From the NCBI RefSeq assembly GCF_023100945.1, contig NZ_CP064689.1:1160001-1224000 (forward strand): a stretch of 64,000 nt of DNA, given 5' to 3'. The notes under the pieces were generated by a model. It was given only the letters and a program-made list of their open reading frames with translations, ran no database searches and was not told the origin of the DNA. The stretch comes from Bradyrhizobium sp. 200 (GTDB lineage: Bacteria; Pseudomonadota; Alphaproteobacteria; Rhizobiales; Xanthobacteraceae). The first letter of the stretch is position 1. Every line of letters starts with the position of its first letter. A program made the translations under genes and the position numbers. Of this stretch, positions 55,729-64,000 are shown in pieces.

Positions 55729-56160
55729 GCGGTCGTACCTCTCGATCCAGGTGAGCGCCAGCTTCGTCCGGCAGCTTGTCGCGAGCGATCTGATGGCGCA
55801 AGCCGCGGAGCTCAGGCGTCTTCATAATCTGGCAGCTCGGACCTGCTCATGTCGAAGCGGCTCGAAAGGCTCTCGCGCTGCGTCGAGCCGCGAACTTCAT
55901 CCCTGTCCTCCCACCGGATCTACCGTCAACGAAGGCATGGTGCTGCGCTTGAGCACCCGCCGCAGAAGGATCGTCACGGGCGCGCGAATCGGACGAGTGT
56001 CGCAGGCGACGAAAGTCGCTCAGGCGATACGCGACGCGCGAGGTGCATGAGCCTGCGCTGACAAGTGCGCATTGCCGCCAGCAGTGCTGCCATTTGGCGT
56101 GCGCCGAGTCAGCCGACGGGCCGTGAGAGTTCCGGCAATCCTCCAAAAAAGCGACAAGCG
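55729..56160. other. Gap, no gene seen
   Basis: About 430 bases between the hydrolase start and the GntP stop. Short frames lack ribosome sites and conserved sequence. No hairpin stands out. Confidence 0.4.
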
Positions 56161-57606
56161 TCAAAATGACCCGAACACCGAACCCAGTATCAGGACGGCA
56201 ACAAGTGCGATGATGCAACTGACGATCACGGTCATCACCATGTCGAGATAGCTTTCACGGTGAGTCAGACCACTAATCTGCAATAACAGCAACACCGTGC
56301 CGTTGTGCGGGAGCGCGTCTAGGGTACCAGCGCTCATCGTTGTTATACGATGCATCAATTCGGGATCGATGTGATGCTCAGTGGCAAGACGCATAAAGTC
56401 GGCGCCAAATGCATTGAGCACAATTGCCATACCGCCGGAAGCAGTACCGGTCAGCCCCGCCAGCACATTCATGGAGAGTGCCAATGAGACCAGCGGTCCT
56501 CCCTGAACCGAAAATACCGCGTCGCGAACCAGCCCAAATGCCGGCACTGCGGCAACGACCGCGCCGAAGCCGACAAGACTGGCGATCATCAGCATCGGCA
56601 AGGCGGCGGAATTCGCGCCGGCATCAAGGCTTTCGCGAACGGATGGCAAGCGTCGAAAGTTGATGAGAATGACGGTCAAGTTTGCCAACGCGAGAGCCAC
56701 CAAAACCGACCAGACGCCCGACACGGCCCCGATCGTAATACCGCCCCAGTGGGGCTCGGATAGGAACGAAAAATCGAGCCGCGGGAATACGACGAGCGCC
56801 ATCAGGAAATTGGTGACGATAACGACGACGATGGGCAGCATGGCCAAGACGAAGGGCGGCCCGCTCTCGGCCTGCTTGCCATGCGGTAACTCGGCCGGGT
56901 CGAAGTCGCCCGCCGGCGCCGCCTGCTCGCGGACCATCTCGTTGACGACAGGAGCGGTTCCCGCCTCGCCAGCGTAACCTTCGCCAGCCTTGCGCGCGGC
57001 CGCCTCGGCACGGCCGAGCCACCACATGCCGAAGACAAAGATGATGGCCGACGCGATGAGACTCAGCCCGGGGGCCGCAAAGGTGGTGGTGCCGAAGTAC
57101 GGCATCGGAATCGCGTTATTGACCGAGGGGGTTCCCGGCATCACCGACATGGTGAAGGTGAATGCACCGAGACCGACGGCCGCCGGTATCAACCGGCGTG
57201 GCAGATTCGCGGCCCTGAACATCTCGTGAGCCAGCGGGGCCAGCACGAAAAACGCGACGAACACGCTCACCCCGCCATAGGTCACGATCGCCGAGGCTGC
57301 CACCACTGCGAGCATCGTGCGGCCGGCTCCCAACTTCTTGGTCAAATACTGCGCGATGGCGCTGACCGAGCCGCTGTCGCCCATGAGCTTGCCGAACAAC
57401 CCGCCAAGCAGAAACAGGGGAAACCATTGCGCCACAAATCGCGCCGCTCCCGGCATGAAGGTCTGCGTCCAGTGGGCGAGCAGCGGTTCTCCCGAGAACA
57501 CTGCCACGATGAGCGCCGCCGGCGGAGCGACCATCAGAATGCTCCAACCCCGGTACGCGAGCCACATCAGCAGGGCGAGACCGAGCAATATCCCAATGAG
57601 TCCCAT
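56161..57606 (-). CDS. GntP family permease
   Basis: A 481-residue permease with about twelve membrane segments. Family blocks are FLLGGLFGKLMGDSGSVSAI, VTYGGVSVFVAFFVLAPLA, MPGTPSVNNAIPMPYFGTTT and the C-terminal ALPHNGTVLLLLQISGLTH. Characterised GntP proteins carry gluconate or other hydroxy acids. A loop rich in Ala/Glu (about 205-245) is cytoplasmic. ATG follows GGAGGAAG. It lies 238 bases downstream of the urea channel gene and could be a separate unit. Confidence 0.9.
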   Translation of the reverse strand: MGLIGILLGLALLMWLAYRGWSILMVAPPAALIVAVFSGEPLLAHWTQTFMPGAARFVAQWFPLFLLGGLFGKLMGDSGSVSAIAQYLTKKLGAGRTMLAVVAASAIVTYGGVSVFVAFFVLAPLAHEMFRAANLPRRLIPAAVGLGAFTFTMSVMPGTPSVNNAIPMPYFGTTTFAAPGLSLIASAIIFVFGMWWLGRAEAAARKAGEGYAGEAGTAPVVNEMVREQAAPAGDFDPAELPHGKQAESGPPFVLAMLPIVVVIVTNFLMALVVFPRLDFSFLSEPHWGGITIGAVSGVWSVLVALALANLTVILINFRRLPSVRESLDAGANSAALPMLMIASLVGFGAVVAAVPAFGLVRDAVFSVQGGPLVSLALSMNVLAGLTGTASGGMAIVLNAFGADFMRLATEHHIDPELMHRITTMSAGTLDALPHNGTVLLLLQISGLTHRESYLDMVMTVIVSCIIALVAVLILGSVFGSF

Positions 57607-57844
57607 GGTTCGCTTCCTCCTGCAAATCCGAGGTTGATGATTGAGCTATCGCTGTCTCACTCACAGGCCCCACGGCAGTCCGAGAACCTGCTAACTTGCG
57701 ATGAGCGTCATCCTTGAGCGTCGGACATGTACATTCGACCTGAACTTAACGACGGCTTTGCCGCCGCCGGCATCGTCGCCTCCGTGGTTGTGCCGGTCAT
57801 CACGACCGTTCAGTCAAGACGAATCCCGAACACCGTGATAAGGA

Positions 57845-58861
57845 TCAAGCGACGGCGGCAGGCTTTTCGATATCGCGGGCATCCTCAGGCACTCCCTCCA
57901 GGCGTTGCCGCGGCAGCAGGAACAGCCACGTCACCAGCACGAATGGAGCCGTCAGAGCCGGAATGGCGAACGGTGTCAGCGCAACGTTCACCGCTGACTG
58001 GACGATCACCGTGAACACCGTGGCGAGGATCGTGTAGGCGACGACGCGCCAACTCGGCTGATAGAAGACGGTACCGAGTGCGATTGCCGTCAGTACCGGG
58101 CTGAATCCGAGGAGACCGCCGGTGATCAGGTCGCTCTCGGCGCCGAAGAGATGGGCCGTCAGCACAGCCAATATCGCACCTCCGAGAGCGAAGGCGGCGG
58201 CTGCGAGCGAACTCACGGCGAGTCCCGCAAGCAGGAGCAACGCCGCGATGCTGCTGGCTTTCAGGAAGACCTGCGAGATGCTCAGGAACACTCCCTGCAC
58301 AAGGTCAATCAGCTGGAGCGGGCTTCCCTGGTAGGGCTGGAATGCGGCAACAACGTTGCCGGTCGGCAGTGCTGCTCCCGCGAGGCCGGAAAATCCATAC
58401 GTGGCCAACAGGAGAAGCCACGTTGTGAGCACGAACGGAAATGTGAGAGCGCCACCCCACGGCTTGACGACGTTGGTTGTCCCCAGCATCACGACGACGG
58501 ATACTGCCGCCCCCAGTATCACATACACCCAAAGCAGCGGACCGGGAGCCAGGAACGTCGCCAGCGCGAGGCCGACGAGGATGCCGTTGAAGCCATAGAG
58601 CCCGGAATGGAGCGACTCGGTATCGACGTGAAGCCATTGCGCCGTCAAGTTTGCCACGACGACAGCGAGGACGCCGGCAATTGCCACTCGGGGGACGCCG
58701 GCCGCGTATGAACCCCAGGTGATCGCGGCCAGAAAGAAAATCCCGGTTAGTGGGTTGTTCTGAAACATAACTTGCCCGATGCTGCGCAAATTGATGTCCA
58801 GGAACCGCACTACCCCTGACGACGCGGAGAGGCTTTCCCACTTTTCCAGGATATTGTTCAT
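57845..58861 (-). CDS. Urea transporter (UT channel family)
   Basis: A 338-residue membrane channel. The family block QVMFQNNPLTGIFFLAAI and the repeated LHSGLYGFNGILVGLALA mark the two homologous UT halves (second half: GLLGFSPVLTAIALGTVFY). It lets urea cross the inner membrane down its gradient. ATG 58861 with GAGGAG is chosen over 58996. It is 64 bases downstream of ureD and in the urease operon, which supports urea as the cargo. Confidence 0.93.
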   Translation of the reverse strand: MNNILEKWESLSASSGVVRFLDINLRSIGQVMFQNNPLTGIFFLAAITWGSYAAGVPRVAIAGVLAVVVANLTAQWLHVDTESLHSGLYGFNGILVGLALATFLAPGPLLWVYVILGAAVSVVVMLGTTNVVKPWGGALTFPFVLTTWLLLLATYGFSGLAGAALPTGNVVAAFQPYQGSPLQLIDLVQGVFLSISQVFLKASSIAALLLLAGLAVSSLAAAAFALGGAILAVLTAHLFGAESDLITGGLLGFSPVLTAIALGTVFYQPSWRVVAYTILATVFTVIVQSAVNVALTPFAIPALTAPFVLVTWLFLLPRQRLEGVPEDARDIEKPAAVA

Positions 58862-58925
58862 TGTTGGCTCCTCGAACGTGTCGACACCCCGCAGTTGGAG
58901 GTCACTTGCTGGAACCGTCGATCCC

Positions 58926-59876
58926 CTATCGCCATAGATAAGGCGGAGGTAGCGCGGCGCCGATGACCTCCTGACGTACGACGCTCCAGAACTCACGCAC
59001 TTTGGCTTTCACTTGCGCGGTTTCGCGGCCCAACACCTTGAAGATCAGGCCGGCATCGTTGGGCAAACGGCAAGCGCCGAACGCAACACCCTCCGCAAGA
59101 TCAACATCGGCTCCCGCACGCTCGTGGATCCGGTCGGCGTTGTCCTTGGGGGTGCACAGGATCACGTTGGCGAACACATCTAAGGAGTCCATCACGCCAG
59201 TCTGCCGCATCACATATCGCCGCGGCTCGATTACCAGCTTCTCTGCGAATAGGGAACGACCATCGGGCCGGGCAGCTGCCGTTGATACCGACAACACAGT
59301 TGCTCCGAAGCACTCGTCCGGATGATGGTACTTTCGGCCCGGTTGAATAATTTCCGAGAGAAGCAATGTGGCCGACGGAGCGACGGAGATTTGTGTGTCA
59401 CTTATGAACCGTGAGTGCCGGTGCGGGATCACGGGATCGGGAAGAAACTCCAGGTATGCGTCATCGGCAAGCGCAATAGTTTGGCTTTGCGCCGCATAAT
59501 TGGCGTCCATCGCATGGATCTTGGTTGCGGATTGGGAGGTGAGGTGAGCCTGCGCGCGCGGACGAAGGGTGATGTCCAGGGCGAGCCTGTCCCCCTGCAG
59601 CAGGCAGCCCGTGGTCGTGATCAAGAACACGTAGGCCGAACCTGGCATTTGTTCGTCGCAATGCAACGCGCGCTGCACCATGTAGGGAGCGCGCCGTTCC
59701 AGGTTTGCCAGGATCGTTTTGCCAGAGCGGTGCTCGAAACCCAGACGGAGGAATCCCGTCTTGCCCACAGTGCCGCTGCTCATCTGCGGTGGTTCGTCCT
59801 GAAACGAGGCGAATTCCGGCATCGATGCGCCGAGCGCTTCAGCGCGTGCCCAGGGAGGGAAGGCCGCCGGTATCAT
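58926..59876 (-). CDS. ureD: Urease accessory protein UreD
   Basis: A 316-residue chaperone that binds apo-urease first. Blocks [34 protein letters not shown] and the segment [16 protein letters not shown] match UreD/UreH. Its ATG overlaps the ureG stop (ATGA, 59873-59876). Together with UreF and UreG it forms the nickel-insertion complex. Confidence 0.95.
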   Translation of the reverse strand: MIPAAFPPWARAEALGASMPEFASFQDEPPQMSSGTVGKTGFLRLGFEHRSGKTILANLERRAPYMVQRALHCDEQMPGSAYVFLITTTGCLLQGDRLALDITLRPRAQAHLTSQSATKIHAMDANYAAQSQTIALADDAYLEFLPDPVIPHRHSRFISDTQISVAPSATLLLSEIIQPGRKYHHPDECFGATVLSVSTAAARPDGRSLFAEKLVIEPRRYVMRQTGVMDSLDVFANVILCTPKDNADRIHERAGADVDLAEGVAFGACRLPNDAGLIFKVLGRETAQVKAKVREFWSVVRQEVIGAALPPPYLWR

Positions 59877-60517
59877 GCTGAACGCCGTGCGCGCGGGTTG
59901 ATATCGAACAGGAACTCCCGCTCGATCAGCGCGACCAACTCCGGAATACCTTCTCCTGTCTTGCAGTTCGTGAACAGGAACGGTTTGCTACCGCGCATCA
60001 TCTGCGAATCCTGCTTCATCACGTCAAGGTTAGCTCCGACATGGGGGGCCAGATCTGTCTTGTTGATCACCAGGATGTCGGAATACGTGATCCCGGGTCC
60101 GTTCTTGCGGGGGATCTTATCGCCCGCGGCGACGTCGATTACGTAGATGAAGTAGTCCACCAGCGCCGGCGAAAAGGTTAGCGTCAGATTATCGCCGCCG
60201 CTTTCGATCAGAACGACGTCGCTATCCGGAAAGCGCCGTTCCATATCCTCGACCGCAGCGAGGTTCATGCTTGGGTCTTCGCGCACCGCAGTATGAGGAC
60301 AGGCACCTGTCTCCACTCCGATAATGCGTTCCTGGAGCAGAACACCCTTGAGGGTACGCTGAACGTGCTTGGCGTCTTCGGTCGTCACCACGTCATTGGT
60401 GATGATAAGCACCTTGATGCCGAGGTCGAGCAAGCGCGGTGTAATGGCTTCCACGATCGCGGTCTTGCCTGACCCGACCGGGCCGCCGATACCGATGCGC
60501 GTGATACTCTTCGACAT
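59873..60517 (-). CDS. ureG: Urease accessory GTPase UreG
   Basis: A 214-residue SIMIBI GTPase. The P loop is [10 protein letters not shown], and the metal-linked Cys-Pro-His is in [24 protein letters not shown] is the guanine-specificity motif. It powers nickel delivery to urease. ATG 60517 is taken; an ATG four codons earlier (60529) is also in frame. It overlaps ureD by 4 bases. Confidence 0.96.
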   Translation of the reverse strand: MSKSITRIGIGGPVGSGKTAIVEAITPRLLDLGIKVLIITNDVVTTEDAKHVQRTLKGVLLQERIIGVETGACPHTAVREDPSMNLAAVEDMERRFPDSDVVLIESGGDNLTLTFSPALVDYFIYVIDVAAGDKIPRKNGPGITYSDILVINKTDLAPHVGANLDVMKQDSQMMRGSKPFLFTNCKTGEGIPELVALIEREFLFDINPRARRSA

Positions 60518-60535
60518 TTGAAGCTCCATTCAACG

Positions 60536-61255
60536 TCAGTTCATGAATAGCCGCACGTGCGCTCTGGTGTGAACAGCGGCCAGAATTTCCGTCAAAGGAG
60601 CAAAACCTGCCATGTCCGACAGCCGTGCCGCGGCGGCGGTCGCGTACATCCCTTCTGCTTGTCCGGTGAGCTCGTAGAGAATCTTCTGCGTCTTGATGTG
60701 GCTTACTTTCATCAACCGCAAGGCCGCACCGAGGATGGTGGTCGCAACGCCGTACTGGTGCACGACAAATGCCTGGCTGGCAGGCAGATCCTGTACGGCA
60801 AAATTGATCGCCAGGGCTACCGGGTAGCAACCGGGGGTAACAGATTTTTCAATGTATTCACGCCAGGTGCGAAGCAGCGGTGCGCCGACCACCTCCACGC
60901 CCATCTCTGTGAACTTCTTGCCCATGCGAATCGACATGGTCCGCGCTTCGTCTGAAAGCTTGCGCGCGTACACCTGCGCATCGATTCGGGCGAGGGCGTC
61001 GACGTCGCCGGCAGTTGCCGCGCGATGCGCAGCGATCAGCGCGATGCAGTCACCGCGCGCCGCCTGCTCCAACGCGGTGCGCGCGAACGCTCGAAGCGTT
61101 GCCGCGTCGGTGACGACGCCTTCCTGAATGGCGGATTCCAGGCCGGAAGAAAACGCAAACGCGCCAATGGGAAACATCGAGTCACCAAACTGCAGCATCC
61201 GCGAGAGAAATGCGGTGCTCCTCGACCCATCGACGCCATCATTCTCGATGGTCAT
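60536..61255 (-). CDS. ureF: Urease accessory protein UreF
   Basis: A 239-residue helical protein. Blocks LQFGDSMFPIGAFAFSSGLE and the later MKVSHIKTQKILYEL match UreF. It bridges UreD and UreG in the activation complex. ATG 61255 is chosen; it overlaps the ureE end by 17 bases, so the two are coupled. The frame stays open upstream to 61495 within ureE. Confidence 0.95.
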   Translation of the reverse strand: MTIENDGVDGSRSTAFLSRMLQFGDSMFPIGAFAFSSGLESAIQEGVVTDAATLRAFARTALEQAARGDCIALIAAHRAATAGDVDALARIDAQVYARKLSDEARTMSIRMGKKFTEMGVEVVGAPLLRTWREYIEKSVTPGCYPVALAINFAVQDLPASQAFVVHQYGVATTILGAALRLMKVSHIKTQKILYELTGQAEGMYATAAAARLSDMAGFAPLTEILAAVHTRAHVRLFMN

Positions 61256-61931
61256 GAGCAGAACCGGCCGTTGCCGGCGATGTTTGTCCTTGACGGGCGG
61301 CTCCCGGATGGGCGTGGACGTGCGTCGGCGGATGTCCGTATGCGCGTCCCGTCTCGGTCTCGACACCGGCATAGCTTTCATGTGCGTGCGAATGTACCGG
61401 CCCCTCCGCGCCACCGAAAAGCCGACGTGATTCATGCGGAGCGAGGTAGGGAACGACCTCTCGGCCGGGTACGAATTCGTAGCGGATTCCTTCAAAACGG
61501 TGAGTATTCATGACGGACGCCATCACCTTGCGATCGACGGTGAGTGGGACATAGACGGAGTTGTCCTTGACCAATGCCGGCCAATGCTGATTGCCCATCG
61601 CGTGTCCCAGTTCAACGCATGCGCGCATTGCCACTTTGGGCGCGAGGCTCATTAGCTCGTCCAGATGCACGATCATCACATCACGCAGCTCGATTCTCGC
61701 GACCAGTACCGAGAGCGCCTGGGCATCCCAGAGCAGCACGTCTCCATCGCGGATATGGGTACCGCGGTCGATTGAGACAGCGATCTCCACACCCTTTGCA
61801 GTCGTCTTGCGGAAGCGGCTCTTCTGCGCTTCCCACTGGTCGATCTCAAGTAGGTCCGTGTTCGCGGCAGACAAGCGCTCGGCCCATTCGCGATCGCCGA
61901 TGTTACCCAGAACGGCCTTGATGAGGATCAT
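61239..61931 (-). CDS. ureE: Urease accessory nickel chaperone UreE
   Basis: A 230-residue protein. The N-terminal domain and central metal-binding domain (LGHAMGNQHWPAL) are typical of UreE. The C-terminal about 55 residues are His-rich (HSHAHESYAG, HPPTHVHAHPG, HDHRE), longer than in many homologues and likely for nickel storage. It precedes ureF. Confidence 0.94.
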   Translation of the reverse strand: MILIKAVLGNIGDREWAERLSAANTDLLEIDQWEAQKSRFRKTTAKGVEIAVSIDRGTHIRDGDVLLWDAQALSVLVARIELRDVMIVHLDELMSLAPKVAMRACVELGHAMGNQHWPALVKDNSVYVPLTVDRKVMASVMNTHRFEGIRYEFVPGREVVPYLAPHESRRLFGGAEGPVHSHAHESYAGVETETGRAYGHPPTHVHAHPGAARQGQTSPATAGSAHDHRE

Positions 61932-61941
61932 GGCAATCGCC

Positions 61942-63663
61942 TTAACTGAAGAAATACTTCTGGTTCAGCGAGACCGTCGTCAAGGGCTGCACGGTCGCGT
62001 GCTTGCCGTCGACGGTCACGGCAAAAGTTTCCGGACTGACTTCAATTTTCGGCGTCCCGGTATTTCTGACCATGTCGCGCTTGCCGACCTTGCGCACGTT
62101 TCGCACCGGCATCACCTGCCGCCGAAGCCCCAGCCGCTCTTTGATTCCGGCAGCATGCGCGACGCCGGAGACGAACGTGATGCAGTTGGCCGCCAACGCA
62201 TCGCCGTAGGCCCCGAACATGGGCCGATAGTAGGTGGGCTGCGGCGTCGGCAGCGACGCGTTTGGATCGCCCATCACCGCCCAGCTTATAAAGCCGTTCT
62301 TGATGACGATCTTGGGCTTAGCGCCGAAGAACGCCGGTTCCCACAGGACGAGGTCGGCGATCTTGCCGACCTCAACCGAGCCCAGCACGTCGGCAATACC
62401 GTGCGTGATTGCCGGGTTGATGGTGATCTTCGCCACGTAGCGCAGCACCCGGAAATTGTCGTTGCCAGGTGCGTCCTCCGGCAGCTTGCCGCGCCCGGTC
62501 TTCATCGCATCGGCGGTCTGGATGCAACGCAGCCAGCATTCCCCGATGCGTCCCATGGCCTGCGAATCGCTTGAGAACATCGAGATTACGCCGAGGTCCT
62601 GAAGGACGTTTTCGGCGGCGATGGTTTCAGCTCGGATGCGGCTCTCAGTGAATGCAACATCCGACGGGATGTCGGGGCTGAGGTGGTGACACACCATGAT
62701 CATGTCATAGAGCTCCGCCTGCGAATTGATGCCGTAGGGGAGGGTGGGATTGGTCGAAGATGGCAAGACGTTGGGAAGGCCTGCGATCTTGATGATATCC
62801 GGTGCGTGGCCGCCGCCGGATCCTTCGGTATGAAACGAATGGACCGTCCTACCCTCAAACGCCTCGATCGAATCGTCGACGAAGCCGGATTCGTTCAGCG
62901 TGTCGGTATGGATGCACACTTGAGTGTCGGTCTCGTCTGCGACTGTCAGCGCGGACCGAAGCACCGCCGGGGTGGTGCCCCAGTCCTCGTGACATTTCAC
63001 GCCGACCGCGCCCGCCTCGATCTGTTCGACCAGAGCCGCTTTGCCGTGTCCGTGCCCCTTGCCGAGAATGCCGACGTTGAGCGGCCAGTTTTCGAACGCG
63101 CGTAACATCATACGGATGTTTCCGGGACCCGACGTGACCGTCGTCGCGTAGGAGCCGTCCGAAGGACCGGTCCCGCCACCGATCAATGTCGTCGTGCCGT
63201 TTGAGAGCGCCGCCTGCGCCTGCTGGGGAGAAATGAAATGGATGTGTGTGTCGATCCCGGCGGCCGTCAGGATCAGATGTGAGCCTGAGATAGCATCGGT
63301 AGCCAGACCAATCTCCAGGCCAGGTGTAACGCGATCCATCGTCTGCGGATTGCCGGCCTTGCCGATCGCACTGATACGACCGTCTCTGATCCCCACGTCC
63401 GCTTTCACCACGCCCAGCACCGCGTCGATGACGGTTACATTGGTGATCACGAGGTCGGGAGCGCCGCCCGCTCGCGTCACCTGATTGTCCATGCCCATGC
63501 CCTCACGCATGCTCTTGCCACCGCCGAAGACGAGTTCGTCGCCGTAGCCGCCGCGTAAATCGCGCTCTATTTCGACGAACAAGCCCGTATCGCCCAAGCG
63601 GATGCGGTCACCTGTCGTTGGACCGAAGAGGCCGACATATTCTTGCCGAGACATGGTAGGCAT
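61942..63663 (-). CDS. ureC: Urease subunit alpha
   Basis: A 573-residue catalytic subunit that hydrolyses urea to ammonia and carbamate. All active-site features are visible: His140 and His142 in THIHF, carbamylated Lys223 in VKCHEDWG, His252 and His278, the flap CHHL (C325-H326), and the Asp of [10 protein letters not shown] Cys follows the Lys where Leu is usual; this does not affect the ligands. ATG 63663 follows GAGGA. It lies 44 bases downstream of ureB. Confidence 0.97.
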   Translation of the reverse strand: MPTMSRQEYVGLFGPTTGDRIRLGDTGLFVEIERDLRGGYGDELVFGGGKSMREGMGMDNQVTRAGGAPDLVITNVTVIDAVLGVVKADVGIRDGRISAIGKAGNPQTMDRVTPGLEIGLATDAISGSHLILTAAGIDTHIHFISPQQAQAALSNGTTTLIGGGTGPSDGSYATTVTSGPGNIRMMLRAFENWPLNVGILGKGHGHGKAALVEQIEAGAVGVKCHEDWGTTPAVLRSALTVADETDTQVCIHTDTLNESGFVDDSIEAFEGRTVHSFHTEGSGGGHAPDIIKIAGLPNVLPSSTNPTLPYGINSQAELYDMIMVCHHLSPDIPSDVAFTESRIRAETIAAENVLQDLGVISMFSSDSQAMGRIGECWLRCIQTADAMKTGRGKLPEDAPGNDNFRVLRYVAKITINPAITHGIADVLGSVEVGKIADLVLWEPAFFGAKPKIVIKNGFISWAVMGDPNASLPTPQPTYYRPMFGAYGDALAANCITFVSGVAHAAGIKERLGLRRQVMPVRNVRKVGKRDMVRNTGTPKIEVSPETFAVTVDGKHATVQPLTTVSLNQKYFFS

Positions 63664-63707
63664 AATGGTCCTCGTTCAAGCTTTGCCTTTCAACGCGATC
63701 TCACCCC

Positions 63708-64000
63708 CTATATCGAGCGGAAGCCTCGCTTCGCCGCCTGCGCCACCGCCTTGGATTTGACCGTGGCGGCGTCTTGGCCTGCAGTGGGACCGTCGACGAG
63801 ATTGTTGAAACCATAGACTGCGCGCTTGCCGCCGTAGGGAACGAGTTGAACCTCGCGTTCGTCACCGGGCTCGAACCGCGTTGCCGTCGATGACGGAATG
63901 TTCAGGCGCAGCCCGAAGGCCGCTGCGCGATCGAATTCAAGCGCACGATTGACTTCGAAAAAATGGAAGTGCGATCCGACCTGTATCGGGCGGTCACCCG
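63708..64000 (-). CDS. ureB: Urease subunit beta (C-terminal part; 5' end outside window)
   Basis: About 97 codons, ending in TAG at 63708-63710. Blocks [21 protein letters not shown]... and [18 protein letters not shown] are the UreB core. The N terminus and ureA lie to the right of the window. Confidence 0.95.
   Translation of the reverse strand, partial: GDRPIQVGSHFHFFEVNRALEFDRAAAFGLRLNIPSSTATRFEPGDEREVQLVPYGGKRAVYGFNNLVDGPTAGQDAATVKSKAVAQAAKRGFRSI

Noticed and set aside
62990-63001. Cys next to the active-site Lys of urease as a defect
   Set aside because: The Lys and all metal ligands are in place; the Cys replaces a non-ligand residue.

Overview
The window looks like a chromosomal segment of an alphaproteobacterium of the Bradyrhizobium type. 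Base composition is GC-rich, the initiator tRNA has the alphaproteobacterial form, and intergenic gaps hold repeat hairpins of a kind I associate with Bradyrhizobium. This placement rests on family recognition, not on a database search.

Region 1 (1-21.6 kb) is a patchwork of metabolic genes. It holds an orphan Tat-exported TRAP solute receptor, a PRISE-like reductase, and a GntR-regulated unit (GntR, a PhyH-type 2OG dioxygenase, a SAF-domain dehydrogenase). Next come a methyltransferase and an ECF41-like sigma factor divergent from a carboxymuconolactone decarboxylase, with good matches to the ECF41 promoter facing both ways. A HAMP-adenylate cyclase, a hydrolase and an Ogt-type alkyltransferase follow. 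A long minus-strand run then carries enoyl-CoA hydratase, two related metallo-beta-lactamase-fold hydrolases, a serine hydrolase, GST, an FAH-family hydrolase, quinone oxidoreductase, an atypical SDR, CvpA and a GMC oxidoreductase. It resembles a catabolic and detoxification locus.

Region 2 (21.9-32 kb) starts with tRNA-fMet and its terminator, a tRNA 3'-end fragment and an autotransporter. It continues into a decaying fermentative block: zinc alcohol dehydrogenase, a frameshifted HdeD remnant, an acetate kinase pseudogene with several lesions, an intact phosphoketolase, and a ROK-type sugar kinase pseudogene with a stop codon and a frameshift.

Region 3 (32-47.3 kb) is an envelope and stress block. 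One minus-strand operon encodes an RND adaptor and pump, then an HlyD protein, an RbbA-like ATPase-permease fusion and an ABC-2 permease. Upstream lies a collinear segmental duplication about 1.05 kb long, offset by 1717 bp. It carries HdeD and DUF992 genes; a small Tat-exported tryptophan/arginine/cysteine repeat protein is intact in one copy and a chimeric stub in the other. AI-2E and small membrane or exported proteins follow.

Region 4 (47.5-55.7 kb) contains DUF6894, Bax-inhibitor-1 and DUF1269 proteins, a histidine kinase with two paralogous NarL-type regulators, a baeRF-type protein and a membrane alpha/beta hydrolase. Region 5 (56.2-64 kb) has a GntP permease, a urea channel and the urease operon ureB(partial)-C-E-F-G-D, all on the minus strand and tightly packed. 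ureA lies beyond the window.
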